Below are positions 41,574 to 52,241 of a stretch of 64,000 nt of DNA, piece after piece (position 1 is the stretch's first letter; each line of letters begins with the position of its first letter). The notes beneath the pieces were generated by a model. The model did not search any database and was not told where the DNA came from. It worked only from the letters and a program-made list of their open reading frames with translations. The translations under genes and the position numbers were made by a program. The stretch is from Cryptosporidium bovis (taxonomy: Eukaryota; Apicomplexa; Conoidasida; Eucoccidiorida; Cryptosporidiidae): the NCBI GenBank assembly GCA_009768925.2, contig VHIT02000017.1:124001-188000 (forward strand). The letters are read 5' to 3'.

Positions 41574-43292
41574 ATGAGGAATATACTCTTGTTTGGAGTA
41601 ATATTATTGCTTATGATAGCAATCAATGAGGGTGAATGCTTAAAAGTGAGAAGTTTTTTTGGCCTTGTTGGAGGCGGAAACGACAATAAAAAAAATGGAA
41701 ATTCCGATGAAACTTCAAAATCAGCTGATCATGGGCCAGCAAAACAGGAAGAACAACCGGGAGAGCATGGACCTCCAAGTGATCATGGACCATCAAAACC
41801 GGAAGGATCACCAGGAGAACATGGAACACCAAAACCGGAAGGATCACCAGGAGAACATGGAACACCAAAACCGGAAGGATCACCAGGAGAACATGGAACA
41901 CCAAAACCGGAAGGATCACCAGGAGAACATGGACCACCAAAACCAGAAGGATCACCAGGAGAACATGGACCACCAAAACCAGAAGATGATAGTCAGCATG
42001 GACTACTTCCGTTCATTCCTCCACCACCACCACCACCACCACCATCTCCAGATGATTCTCCACCAAGACATCCGGATAATAATGGGCTGCCAGGACATTC
42101 AGATCAACATGAATCTCATAGAAATGATAGTGAAGGAAAACAAAAGTTATCTGAGTGTGCATCATGCAAAGGTGAAGAGAAATCATCTACAGATTGTTGT
42201 CATGAGACAATATTTGGAAAAAGCGGATTAGAAACACATAATGCAAAGATAACGGGAACAATAACAGGTACAATAACAGATACAACGTTAGTAACAAAAA
42301 CAGGTGATTTAATATCAATCAAGCATGACCCGGATAGGCCTGTACCAGAAGGTGGTAAAGATGAACATCCGTCAACATCTTCACATGAAAGTGAAATAAA
42401 AGAACATAAAGAAAAGAGTGAGGTAATGCATAACACACAATTAGAGACTAAGGGAGAATCAAAATTTCCAAATGGAGCAGTATTTCTTCCTCTTGTGTTA
42501 GATGCAAATACAGGACAATATGGTGTGGAGTTGAAAAGCATCGATTTATTATCAATGAATAAAAACGAGAAGATTAAGCCTTATGATATGTTAATCCCAT
42601 TTTTGAATGAGCAAGGTCAGGTTAAATTTGTAACTAGAAGACGTTTAAGGCAGTTAGTCAAATCGGGACTTTCCAAGGGTCTAAGTGATACATTTGGAAG
42701 AGATGCAAATAATTTTGAAGATGGTAGTAGTGATAAAGACGCTGAGTTGAGTATTTCTAGATCAGAGGATGAGAAAAAGGATGAAAAAAACGAGGATGAT
42801 AGAAAGGATAAGAGTGAAAATAATGAAAAGGACAGGGATAAAAAAAAAGAGGATGAAGAAAAGGAGAAAGATGAGAAAAAAGACGAGAAGAAAGATGAGA
42901 AAAAAGATGAAGAAAAGGGTAGTCAAATTGCGAATGTTGCTAGGAACGCTGCAAAAAGTGCAAAAGAGCTTCTCCAAGAGGCAGAGTCAGTACTAACTGG
43001 AGGAAGCCTGTTTGAATCTTCAGAAAAGAAAGATGAAAATAAAGACGACAAAAAGAACGAAAAAGAAGACAACAAAGAACATAAGAAAGAAAAAGACAAT
43101 GATAATAATGAAACTAAAAATGATGACGACAAAGATAAGAAGGAAGACAAAGATGATAAAGAAGACGAAAATAAAAACAAGGATGACAGCGATAAGAATG
43201 GATCTAAAAAGGAAGATTCAAATGAGGGCTCAGAGGAGCAGGATGACGTTGCAAGTACACATGAATCAGAGGAAGAGGAAGAAGATGAGTGA
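41574..43292 (+). CDS. Secreted proline-rich repeat protein with acidic/basic tail
   Basis: The product is 572 residues. The signal peptide is clear (MRNILLFGVILLLMIAINEG, cleavage near GEC). Residues about 60-140 are a tandem array of 12-residue units GEHGTPKPEGSP / GEHGPPKPEGSP, followed by a run of nine prolines. A middle segment has four Cys (CASCKGEEKSSTDCC) and Thr-rich repeats (ITGTITGTITDTT), possible O-glycosylation sites. A short less-biased segment at about 300-385 (VFLPLVLDANTGQYGVELKS; PYDMLIPFLNEQGQVKFVTR) may be the folded domain. The last 170 residues are Lys/Glu/Asp-rich and end EEEEEDE. There is no membrane span after the signal, so it is probably released or held in a secretory organelle. 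Family not recognised. Confidence 0.85.
   Translation: MRNILLFGVILLLMIAINEGECLKVRSFFGLVGGGNDNKKNGNSDETSKSADHGPAKQEEQPGEHGPPSDHGPSKPEGSPGEHGTPKPEGSPGEHGTPKPEGSPGEHGTPKPEGSPGEHGPPKPEGSPGEHGPPKPEDDSQHGLLPFIPPPPPPPPPSPDDSPPRHPDNNGLPGHSDQHESHRNDSEGKQKLSECASCKGEEKSSTDCCHETIFGKSGLETHNAKITGTITGTITDTTLVTKTGDLISIKHDPDRPVPEGGKDEHPSTSSHESEIKEHKEKSEVMHNTQLETKGESKFPNGAVFLPLVLDANTGQYGVELKSIDLLSMNKNEKIKPYDMLIPFLNEQGQVKFVTRRRLRQLVKSGLSKGLSDTFGRDANNFEDGSSDKDAELSISRSEDEKKDEKNEDDRKDKSENNEKDRDKKKEDEEKEKDEKKDEKKDEKKDEEKGSQIANVARNAAKSAKELLQEAESVLTGGSLFESSEKKDENKDDKKNEKEDNKEHKKEKDNDNNETKNDDDKDKKEDKDDKEDENKNKDDSDKNGSKKEDSNEGSEEQDDVASTHESEEEEEDE
41814..41990 (+). repeat. 36-nt tandem repeat encoding GEHG(T/P)PKPEGSP
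   Basis: Units start at 41814, 41850, 41886, 41922 and 41958, with an earlier partly matching unit upstream. Three consecutive units are identical apart from none or one base, and the last two share ACC changes giving Pro. The homogeneity points to recent copy-number change. Confidence 0.9.
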
Positions 43293-43811
43293 TATATAAA
43301 CATCTTAATTGTAACAATAGAACCACTATATATCAATTTAACAATAAATAGTAGTTAAACACAAAATCACAAATAAATGATTCATTAATGAGTTTAATAT
43401 TGAATAACAAACAATACAATTGAAGTATACTAATTTTTTTGTATACTTTATTCGTAGTCGTTATTTACGTCATATATTTAATTTAGTTCGTTTTAGTTTA
43501 ATTCAATTTTATTTAATGAATACTAAATCCTCTTTGTTATTTCGAGCAGTATTGCCTTTTAAAGTTAAATCAACTGTAATCATAGTCATTGTCTATACTT
43601 TTATTGTTAATATATATCAAAAATATGGTATTACAAATAATTGTCAACTATTGAAGAATAGTAGGATCTATTAATAGAAATTCTGCTTGATGTGCAAATA
43701 GAAGTGAAATTTAAATTATGATAAAAAGTACTCATACCGAAAGTATTCCAAATAACAAGAATGTGGAATCACAGAAGAAATTAGAGAGTAAATGATTATA
43801 AAATTCTGTAA
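43293..43811. other. Convergent intergenic region between secreted repeat protein and NMD3
   Basis: 519 bases, AT-rich. An 84-codon open frame at 43420 begins with TTG and has no family likeness. Nothing else seen. Confidence 0.4.
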
Positions 43812-45659
43812 TTATTGGAGATCATCTATTGAAAGTCCATCTAAAAGTTCAGAAATGTCAAGTTGATTTTCATCTTCTTGAGTATTATTGTAATCGTAAT
43901 CATCATCACTTCCGTATTCCCCTTTCATTTTGGTAGAATTGCCGTCACAGCAGTCTATAATCATTTCTCCTGATGTATTTTTATTACTTTTCTCCTTTTT
44001 AACCATATGTCTCGGTTTCCTCATTTTTCTATATACTTCTCTGGCGGAATCCTGAATTCTCGGATCCCAGTATAAGTTAACACCTTTTCTCATTTCAACG
44101 TCTTCTTCGAGCTCGTCTTTAAATTGTTCAATATCTTCATTTCGAGTTAAATTTCCAGAATGACTATCGTAAGAGGTTTGTTTAGGGAGTCTTTGAAGAA
44201 CCCAGGGACGTTGAACAACGGTTGTTTGCAAACTGCTGTACCTATCAAAGTCTTCGTCCCCTTTGACACTATTGCAATAGTATTGGTATCCCCTTTTAAC
44301 AACTTTTTTAACAACAATAACATCATGATTTCTTTCTTTCCATTGTATAAATTCTGAAGAATCTTCAACAGAACCAAAGTTATTTAATGTTCTAAAGTCA
44401 TACCCACTTACCAAGTCACCTGGGTTAATTACATTTCCAAGGTGAGTAGTAACTATCACGCTAGAATCAGGTTTACCAAGATCTGACTCCTTACATAATT
44501 CAACTTCTGCCATTACACAGGATCTTTTACCTTTTCCACCATCCTGAATGTAAGAATTCCTAAGTATATCTACGTTCATAACATAGAAGTTTACTAAACT
44601 CGAACGAGACAAAAGAGGAGCAAGTGAACTCCTATTTGTATTGCCTCCTGAACCACCACTATTGTTATTACCTGCTGTTCCTGCGTGTTGCCAATATTTT
44701 TCTCTGGCTAAGTCTACCTCCTTTCCAGTAAACGGATCTAACAAGCAAAGTTTATTTGTTATCTTTTTGCAAAGAAGTATTGAAGACACTCCTCCTAATA
44801 ACGTTGTAGACAAACTTTTTGGAACAAAAACCACGTCATCCTTACAAATGGGTGATAGTTCAACCGAAAACGTGAACTTATTGTGATGTGTATTGCTATG
44901 TGAATCATGAGATATAAGCTGACGGCTAGTTTTAACCTTCGCAACAAAGTGATGAGTTATAAAGTCCACCAAGGTTTGTGCGTGATTTTTTTGTTGGAAT
45001 TGAAAGTCCAAACCGTCTGGCCTTTCCACTATATTAGACACCTTCTCATGAGCACCATTCTTTAATATAAGCTGTTCTAAGTATAAAAATGTTCTTTTGT
45101 GTTGTACTCTTTGCCTGACTTGTACGACTGCGTTCCATGTGTGCGGTGTAAAACTCCTTTTGCAATCATCACATTGTTGCCCTTGCAAATAAAATTCAAT
45201 GATTATATTCTGCTGAACTATTGCACCGTTCATTATCTCTTTTTGTATTGTGCATTTAACTTTCAGTCTCTTACTATGAGGTTCCGTCCATATAAACGCA
45301 GCATCCACCAATCTAACTGTATTTAAACCCTTTATTTTTTTTAAGCATAATGCTAACAACTCTCGGCTTTCCAATTGGCACGATACCCAAGGTGGCTTTT
45401 GAAATCTCTCACACTGTCTACAGTATGGAAGAACAACTTGCCTAGAAATGCCTTCTGCTATATCTATTTCTGATCTTATGCAGTTTATACACATTCTTGA
45501 CTGATTTGTTTCTGTAACCATTCCACATACACAACAATTCATATACTGAGGACGCTCAACAGTTGAGTATACTCCTTCAAAGGTGTTTGAATGGCCTGAG
45601 GAACTCTTGAATACACTCATCTGGCCATCCATATTATCTGACTGCATACTTTCAAACAT
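43812..45659 (-). CDS. NMD3: NMD3, 60S ribosomal export adaptor
   Basis: The product is 615 residues. The N-terminal zinc-binding region has the family's C-x2-C pairs: CCVCG, CINC, CRQC and later CDDC. They sit in conserved context (YCRQCERFQKPPWVSCQLES, and LVDAAFIWTEPHSKRLKVKC). The eL22- and OB-type regions follow (VVQVRQRVQHKRTFLYLEQL; DGLDFQFQQKNHA). NMD3 binds the 60S subunit joining face and recruits the exportin CRM1. The C-terminal 60 residues are acidic, and the extreme end (LDISELLDGLSIDDLQ) reads like a leucine-rich nuclear export signal, as required for CRM1 binding. An insertion around residues 320-345 (GNNNSGGSGGN) is low complexity. Confidence 0.95.
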   Translation of the reverse strand: MFESMQSDNMDGQMSVFKSSSGHSNTFEGVYSTVERPQYMNCCVCGMVTETNQSRMCINCIRSEIDIAEGISRQVVLPYCRQCERFQKPPWVSCQLESRELLALCLKKIKGLNTVRLVDAAFIWTEPHSKRLKVKCTIQKEIMNGAIVQQNIIIEFYLQGQQCDDCKRSFTPHTWNAVVQVRQRVQHKRTFLYLEQLILKNGAHEKVSNIVERPDGLDFQFQQKNHAQTLVDFITHHFVAKVKTSRQLISHDSHSNTHHNKFTFSVELSPICKDDVVFVPKSLSTTLLGGVSSILLCKKITNKLCLLDPFTGKEVDLAREKYWQHAGTAGNNNSGGSGGNTNRSSLAPLLSRSSLVNFYVMNVDILRNSYIQDGGKGKRSCVMAEVELCKESDLGKPDSSVIVTTHLGNVINPGDLVSGYDFRTLNNFGSVEDSSEFIQWKERNHDVIVVKKVVKRGYQYYCNSVKGDEDFDRYSSLQTTVVQRPWVLQRLPKQTSYDSHSGNLTRNEDIEQFKDELEEDVEMRKGVNLYWDPRIQDSAREVYRKMRKPRHMVKKEKSNKNTSGEMIIDCCDGNSTKMKGEYGSDDDYDYNNTQEDENQLDISELLDGLSIDDLQ

Positions 45660-47104
45660 TTTTCACCTGTATTTTTCTAAATTTTTTGTTATACAAAATG
45701 TAACGTGAAGCTAGAAGCTGAATTATAATCCAACTATTTTGTCCCTTAATATTTAATTATGATCCATATACTTATTCGTTTATTCAATGATCTTATATTG
45801 TATTTACGTATTTATTTTTCCTTATATTTGATCTCTTTTCTTTCCACCAGTCGTATTATATACTCGGTCTACATATATGTTTGTTGCCTATAGTTGCTAT
45901 ATTACAAGTATTATATGCCCTGCACCTTACACTAGTACTCTACGTAAATATCCAAGAAAAAGATCGCACTTTTTCCGTCCCAAATTGTCAAACGTTACTA
46001 CTCCCTATTCACTATTCTTTTAATAAGTTTACCGCCCAAATTTGCCGCAATCATTCCGGTACTACTAATTTGTCATCGAGTACACAATGTTTTGGCGGTA
46101 ATGCTTTGTCGTACTTGTTCATAAACATGTATTAACTGAATTTCTAGTACAGGAGAAGCAAAACACTAAAACGAAATAGATTACATAAGTTTAGTGAAAA
46201 GTAAGAACTATAAATACAGGAACAGACGGCTCCAAGAATATTGTCTTGTATTTAATAAAATGATTCATTTACATTTCTTCGGACAAGATTTGTTACACCT
46301 TTACAAGCATGTTTAGATATCATCACCTTTTTTATACTTTGACGTAGATTCATACAATTCTAATTAAGCATTGCTATCATTATTTTGTTTCACACTCAAT
46401 ACAATATTTCGCTGCATTCAATCCCAATTCTTCTTTGTTTTACCCTTAACTTTCTGTTTTCTAGTCCGTCTTTTTTTGTAGTTGTTAGAAGGGGTTATTT
46501 TTGGCTCTTAACATGTTTATTAGTAGAATATTAATTTTATGTGTGGATGAAAATTCTGCCAGATGCCTTATAGCACTAAGAAAAATCAGCGAGAACAGTT
46601 GTACGGGTGCAGTTTAGGAGATAGACAAAATACATCAAAGTTTATGAGAGTAAGAAAAAAAACAAAACAGAAAGAATACACGTGTAAAAGAGGATTGCAC
46701 AAAAAAATTACACATTTACCCAGTTTTTTTTTGTTACAATTTTTAAAGCAATACGAAGCCTATTTAAACAGAAAAAGGGGGTATGGGGTACCGGAGGCGG
46801 AACAAATTTAGAATAGGATAGTTAGAAATAAAAGGTGGAAAAAGATACTTGAATATAAAAAAATTGTATTTATAGAATAATATACTTTTTTTAATTATAT
46901 GCATAGGGAGTAATAAATAACATAAAGTTGCTATTGAGACAAAATACCTATTCAAGCAGAAATTGACAGAATAACAAGTAGTAATACGATAATTTTTGGT
47001 TTCTTTTTGTAAAAATTACAATTAAAAAGGATAAAAGCATAGATAATCCTGAAGGTAGTGAGCGGAGTAAGGATTTAAAAATAAGTAACAGAAAGAGAAA
47101 GAAA
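45660..47104. promoter_or_regulatory. Long divergent region between NMD3 and the BAG6-like gene
   Basis: About 1.4 kb. ACCGCCCAAATTTGCCGC near 46031-46048 and TTTTGGCGGTAA near 46090 are E2F-like cores on both strands. A basic 82-codon frame from ATG 46563 to 46811 has no family likeness; I do not accept it as a gene. Confidence 0.4.
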
Positions 47105-50100
47105 ATGTCTGGAGAGGATGGTTCTTCGGGTATTTCGAAGGAAGAAGCGTCTTCCAATAAAAGATTAAATACTTTAGATTCTGATTTATGTAAAGATATA
47201 AATGATAGTGGGTCTAATATTGGAACAGATATAGATGTTGGTTTGAAGAATAATGAGTTTCTCAGCAGTTCAAGGAGTGTAGTTGACAGTACAAGAACAA
47301 ACTCGGCTTCGGAATACCTAAGTGATCAAAACAATAACAAAGAGGAAATCACTGATGGTTTTGTGATGATAGACTCAAACACAAAGAGTGATAAGGAAAT
47401 ATTGAAAGAGACTAATATAACTACGGAAGTTAGTAGTAATGATAATAGCAATAGCAGCGCAGATGTCAATAACCTTGATGATAAGAAGGATGAGATGGAG
47501 GTAGTAGTGGAAGAAGTAGTAGTTGGGGTGGAAGGAAACAGTGAGGATGAATTGACTATCGTGGTAAGACCTCTAAATGGAAGAGATTTAACAGTGGTAT
47601 CTTCTTCAAATTCAACAATAAGACAACTAAAAGAATTAATAGAAGTTCAAAGCGGCATAGAGGCAGCAAACCAACGACTTATATTTAGAGGAAGATGTAT
47701 GTTGGATAATGAAACGGTTGGGCATTATTTCAATGAAAATGATGTAATAATACACTTGGTTCCTTATATTAGGAATAATAATTCACAGGAAAATGGCCCC
47801 GAGGGAGCAACAAGACGTGAAAATTCAAACAATAACAGCAATTCAGCAATACCAGAGATCAATTTTCAGAGTTTTTTCCCCGAGTTCGGAGGCGTTTCTG
47901 GTTTGGGCTCAGGCTCGACTTTTGCGGGTGGTTTTCCAGGAGCAATGATGTTCGGTGCAATTAGATTAGATAGGGAGGCAAGTGCTACACCCGAAACTGA
48001 AGATTTGGTACAAAGAGTGCTGAGAAGTTTTGGTGATGCGGTCGGTAATTCTGGAATGGAGGGGGGAATAATTAGGGAACAAGGTGTTGGCATGGAAACC
48101 AATAATAGAAACTTTAATCTTTATAACTTACCCGGGAACATACACTCTTCAACACGAGTTATTAATGTAAATGGTGCTTCAAGTAATAATGAAACAACGG
48201 GTACATCTTCAGGCAACAGTGGCGTAAATTCAACCCAAAGCAGGAGGGTTTCTCCAAATATTGGAACATCTAGAATGAGCGAAACTGTAGATAATAACAA
48301 CAGTAGTAATTCAATTCCAGGGGGAAACAGCGACATCGGAGCAAGGAATAATGATTTAAGAGGTGAACAAATAAGTGGCAATCACCCGATGGGAAGAATA
48401 GGCACAATCGTTTCCAGGATATTCCAGGCATTTAACCATCCAATGGCAGATATAGTTAGAGATCCTACAGGAAATATTTCCCTATCGAACAGAAGGACAA
48501 GTCATAACATTGTAGTTGACCCCACCAACAACAATTCTAGCTCTACTACAAACAATGGTGATGCCAATTTAATTTATACTGGTGATAGAAGAGTTTCAGG
48601 AGGAAATAATAATGCAAGCACACTTGTGAATGATACTAGTAATATCTCAAACACAAGATCTAGAGTGACAACAGCAAATAACACAGCTGGAATAGGAGGA
48701 GTAGCAGCTACCGCGGCTGCAGCTGCAGCTATAGGTGGAGCAGCAACGACAGCTGCGACAAATACCAACCCAAGGTCTGAGGTTGGTTCTGGTTGGAGTC
48801 AGTTTACTGCTGCAGGTGGAATACCCGGAGTACTTCCTATTAGTGGGCGTTCAGGGGTTTCTGTTACGACAATTCCACTACCAAATTTATCTATTCCTGT
48901 CACAATTAGAGCGACTTCGACAAGAATTCCAACAACGAATATTTCTAGTAACGGAATTAGAACAATAGGGGTTGGTGGTGCAACTAATGGGGGAGGACCG
49001 TCCGAAAATCCAAGCAATTACGGTAATTTTGATACCTCAATTGCAATAAATAGAGAAAACAACTCGAATAGTGTAAATGATTTCTACAGAAGATCCTCGG
49101 ATAACTACTTTAGAAGTATATCAGATATTTTGGAACAATCCGCTTCCCAACTACAACTTGTTGCCTCGGGAATAAGAGAAATAGGAGGAATAGAAAACCC
49201 AAATAGCAACAGAAATAATGCTGCATATTTACCCCCGATACCATGCACTACGTCAAATTTTGTCATAAGTAACAACAATTCTGCAAGTAATGGCGTAAAT
49301 GGAAACCCTACAGACTACATTCAACATCATTCACATAGGCTTTACATTTCAAATGAATTGATATATAGATTCTTACCTTGGAATTCTTTGAATGATTTAA
49401 TGAATATTTTGGAGAGAGATAGTGGATGGAGAAGACCTAGAATAGGGATCCCTCCTCAACCTATAGATTTACATGAGTCTGGACCTCTTTCTGTGTTTAT
49501 ATCTGTTTACCTTCAGGCACTATTTGTCGTTCAAAGCAACCTCTTACAAGTTCAAGCTTGGCAAGAAAGATTTGCTAGACTAGATGTTCCAAGACTTTGT
49601 TATACCGTTCATATGTTAACCCTTATATCGCAAATATCCGCCTATCTAGCCTCTCTTTTGGCATGGCTCTTTCATAATATGGCTCAACATGTAGAACAAG
49701 ATAGGTTGGTCGACACTCTTCAATGGGGGAGAAACACTAGCGAAGAGGAAGGCCCAGTGGAAGGTTCAAATAATAATTTCCAAAATATTAGCCAAAATTA
49801 CGTAAATGAAAACAGTAGTCAAGATATGCATGTAGATGACAATTCTAGTGCAGACAAAGAATCTAATTTAAACGATAATTCATTAGTTCCTCCAATAAAT
49901 ATTGATAACTTGAGTATTGGAAATGAAGCTAATGCGAAGGATAATGCTGAGCAGACAGGACAAAATATGAAATCGGTTTCTTCTGTTTCCTTCAACAGCA
50001 ATTCTTGCAATAACGTTAATGTTGCAGGTAATAGTATCCTTGAAAGCAACAGTAGCAGTAACAGTAACAGAAATTGCGTTCCTAGACCATTCAGTACTGC

Positions 50101-50446
50101 TTATACAATGGGAAGTTTAAATCCATCAAACAACTCATTTGGAATATCTAGATTAATAAGGATCCAAACCAATGATATTGATGAAATAAATAGAGGGATG
50201 CATGAATCAACCAGAGATATGTTGAGATTCCTTGTACGTCAAACCGAAGCTAATCTGAACTTACCGTATACAAGAGTCTCTGCTCACAATAATCTAAATA
50301 ACGAGTATCGTGCAATGTTTGTAAGGGATCTATTAAGAAATGTTTCCGACAATCCTGACTATATTAATGATCAAGATAGATTTCCTTACATTAAAATGAT
50401 ATTTTCTGCTTTAAATCAAAACAACGAAAATGGGCAAATGGAGTAA
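47105..50446 (+). CDS. Ubiquitin-like domain protein, BAG6/Scythe-like
   Basis: The product is 1113 residues. After an acidic Asn/Ser-rich start there is a ubiquitin-like domain at about 148-225 (ELTIVVRPLNGRDLTVVSSS; IRQLKELIEVQSGIEAANQR; LIFRGRCMLDNETVGHYFNE; VIIHLVPY). The QRLIF-x-GR and IHLV features match BAG6 and ubiquilin-type N-terminal domains. A long Asn/Gly/Ser-rich disordered region follows. A strongly helical, hydrophobic block lies at about 750-860 (PLSVFISVYLQALFVVQSNL; HMLTLISQISAYLASLLAWL). I take this as the counterpart of the conserved central helical domain of BAG6. No UBA or STI1 domain is evident, which argues against ubiquilin and DSK2. BAG6 handles exposed hydrophobic segments for tail-anchored protein insertion or proteasomal disposal. 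The C-terminal BAG-like segment is uncertain. Confidence 0.62.
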   Translation: MSGEDGSSGISKEEASSNKRLNTLDSDLCKDINDSGSNIGTDIDVGLKNNEFLSSSRSVVDSTRTNSASEYLSDQNNNKEEITDGFVMIDSNTKSDKEILKETNITTEVSSNDNSNSSADVNNLDDKKDEMEVVVEEVVVGVEGNSEDELTIVVRPLNGRDLTVVSSSNSTIRQLKELIEVQSGIEAANQRLIFRGRCMLDNETVGHYFNENDVIIHLVPYIRNNNSQENGPEGATRRENSNNNSNSAIPEINFQSFFPEFGGVSGLGSGSTFAGGFPGAMMFGAIRLDREASATPETEDLVQRVLRSFGDAVGNSGMEGGIIREQGVGMETNNRNFNLYNLPGNIHSSTRVINVNGASSNNETTGTSSGNSGVNSTQSRRVSPNIGTSRMSETVDNNNSSNSIPGGNSDIGARNNDLRGEQISGNHPMGRIGTIVSRIFQAFNHPMADIVRDPTGNISLSNRRTSHNIVVDPTNNNSSSTTNNGDANLIYTGDRRVSGGNNNASTLVNDTSNISNTRSRVTTANNTAGIGGVAATAAAAAAIGGAATTAATNTNPRSEVGSGWSQFTAAGGIPGVLPISGRSGVSVTTIPLPNLSIPVTIRATSTRIPTTNISSNGIRTIGVGGATNGGGPSENPSNYGNFDTSIAINRENNSNSVNDFYRRSSDNYFRSISDILEQSASQLQLVASGIREIGGIENPNSNRNNAAYLPPIPCTTSNFVISNNNSASNGVNGNPTDYIQHHSHRLYISNELIYRFLPWNSLNDLMNILERDSGWRRPRIGIPPQPIDLHESGPLSVFISVYLQALFVVQSNLLQVQAWQERFARLDVPRLCYTVHMLTLISQISAYLASLLAWLFHNMAQHVEQDRLVDTLQWGRNTSEEEGPVEGSNNNFQNISQNYVNENSSQDMHVDDNSSADKESNLNDNSLVPPINIDNLSIGNEANAKDNAEQTGQNMKSVSSVSFNSNSCNNVNVAGNSILESNSSSNSNRNCVPRPFSTAYTMGSLNPSNNSFGISRLIRIQTNDIDEINRGMHESTRDMLRFLVRQTEANLNLPYTRVSAHNNLNNEYRAMFVRDLLRNVSDNPDYINDQDRFPYIKMIFSALNQNNENGQME

Positions 50447-51133
50447 TATATGAAAGTAACTCAAGAGAAAATATTCCATTTTAATCTTGACAGATAATTA
50501 TTCTTTCTTTTTGTTCTACTTTATTGAAACCCTGTATACAATAAAAGTAATGAATGTGTATTTAATTCCTAATCATTCTTTCCCATTACTTTTTATACGT
50601 TTGGCATCAATATTAGGATTTTACTTTTTATTCGCCTAAACATTCCTTTTTTACCCTTGTTTTATCTTTCAACTTTGACTTGATAACTTAAACAGTCACG
50701 TTATATTGTATGTTGATGCTTGATATGACACAAACGCTGCATCATTGTTTTATCTGACATGCAATAATAGTAAAATATTAGCATTAAGTTAAAAATCGTT
50801 TCAGGCTTAAAGAATTTAATTTTTACTTTCGTAATAATTTAGCATCCAAGTCATGCTTTCAGAGGTACCCATGGATATTCAAACATATAGTAAAAGATCA
50901 ATATGTTATTTTAAGATGGACCCGATAACATTTTTTTCCATCTTTCGACGTTAACAAACATTGCATTCCCCACACGGCCCGCCTAATATCCATACCAGCG
51001 CCATGCACAATTATTGGTAGTTTAACAACCGAAGATATAGGGAATATAAATTTGCATATACATATTTTAAAACGAAGTAATGAACATTGAAGTATAAACT
51101 TTTTAGCTATTTTTATATTAAACTGCTGTGTGA
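50447..51133. promoter_or_regulatory. Intergenic region upstream of the methyltransferase gene
   Basis: 687 bases. A GC-raised patch at 50960-51005 (CACACGGCCCGCCTAATATC) contains a GGCGGGCC core on the minus strand. A minus-strand frame through it is long only because it shadows the methyltransferase. No gene accepted. Confidence 0.4.
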
Positions 51134-52102
51134 ATGAGTGATAAGGTAGTTGAATATGGGACCCCAGAATATTGGGAGGATAGATATGAAAAAGATCCAA
51201 ATCCATATGATTGGTATCAAAGGTGGGATTCAATAAGGGAAATAGTAAAAGATTACTTGAAAATTGATGACAAAATACTTGTAATAGGGAATGGAACGAG
51301 TAGAATACCTGAAGAGATTTATGATGAAGGGTTTCAAAATATCCAGGCAATGGATATAAGCAACGCTGCCGTAAATTATATGCATGAAAGATTTGCTTCT
51401 AGGGATATAAAATGCCAAGTTAGTGATGTTTTGGACATGTATCAATACGGAGACGATGAATTCGATGTTGTTTTTGATAAAGGAACATTTGATACTATTT
51501 TATGCACAAGAAACAGTGGGATTAATATTGATAAAATGATGAAAGAGATAATAAGAATATTAAATTATAATAAAGGAAGGTATATTTGTGTTTCTTATGG
51601 ACAACCAAGTTACCGTACAACATATATGAAAAGTATGAAAGAGTGGGAAATAAATGTGATTCCAATAAAAAAACCTGGAACTGACCAGATATATAACATT
51701 AAAAACTATACTGAAACGGAAATAAGAAACAATACCGACTATTCAAAATTAGAAAGACCCGATTTGTATCACTTCATTTACATATGCACTATATTTAATA
51801 AACCTGAGAAAATAGCAAACAAATCAAATTATCCAACAGCAGAATTAAGTGAAAATAATTCTACTGAAAACGGTCTAAATGAAAATATAGATCATACTTA
51901 CAATGAAAATTGTGAAAATAACGGAAAAAGCGACGGTACAAATAATGAAATTAATTACTATAGCGATTATAACAATAATAACAACTTTAATGCAGATTTT
52001 AACATTAACTCCAACAATGAAGATATAAATGGCCGTATTAGTTATATTGATAATGATATTAGTGTAAAAAGTAGCAATGTTAGTAACAAAAATAGCAATT
52101 AG
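51134..52102 (+). CDS. METTL13/EEF1AKMT4-like lysine methyltransferase
   Basis: The product is 322 residues. Residues 1-215 form a class I SAM-dependent methyltransferase of the EEF1AKMT4/METTL13 N-domain group. The pre-motif YGTPEYWEDRYEKDPNPYDW matches YWDxRYxxxEPFDWY. Motif I is ILVIGNGTSRIPEEIYDEGF, the acidic post-motif is AMDISNAAV, and the family hallmark FDVVFDKGTFDTIL matches FDxVIDKGTLD. Members methylate lysines of translation elongation factor 1A or related targets; the exact substrate is unknown. Motif I reads GNG in place of the common GCG, which still allows a tight turn. The C-terminal 100 residues are an Asn-rich tail without structure. Confidence 0.85.
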   Translation: MSDKVVEYGTPEYWEDRYEKDPNPYDWYQRWDSIREIVKDYLKIDDKILVIGNGTSRIPEEIYDEGFQNIQAMDISNAAVNYMHERFASRDIKCQVSDVLDMYQYGDDEFDVVFDKGTFDTILCTRNSGINIDKMMKEIIRILNYNKGRYICVSYGQPSYRTTYMKSMKEWEINVIPIKKPGTDQIYNIKNYTETEIRNNTDYSKLERPDLYHFIYICTIFNKPEKIANKSNYPTAELSENNSTENGLNENIDHTYNENCENNGKSDGTNNEINYYSDYNNNNNFNADFNINSNNEDINGRISYIDNDISVKSSNVSNKNSN

Positions 52103-52241
52103 TGATAACTATATAAGAAACACAGGGTAGTATATACATAATGGACATTAATGTGTGCATTCAATTCTTGAATTATAAATAATAATTTTCTTCTGATATT
52201 TGTTAGAAATTTTTTTTAACTATTACCGAAAAGTTATTTTT

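Noticed and set aside
41659-42231. Alternative plus-strand frame through the 36-nt repeats, including a run of His codons
   Set aside because: A by-product of a 36-nt period (divisible by three) and CCA-rich DNA; the signal-peptide frame is the real one.
42200-43336. Minus-strand Ser/Phe/Leu-rich frames opposite the Lys/Glu-rich tail
   Set aside because: Mirror-image of GAA/AAA-rich coding sequence; no independent support.
43420-43674. 84-codon frame between the secreted repeat protein and NMD3
   Set aside because: TTG start, AT-rich composition, hydrophobic by composition only.
46563-46811. 82-codon basic frame with ATG
   Set aside because: No family likeness, no splice signals and composition like the surrounding intergenic DNA; could be real only if transcripts show it.
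50898-51350. Minus-strand frame of 150 codons near the methyltransferase start
   Set aside because: Most of it is antisense to a well-matched methyltransferase; the part outside is too short to judge.
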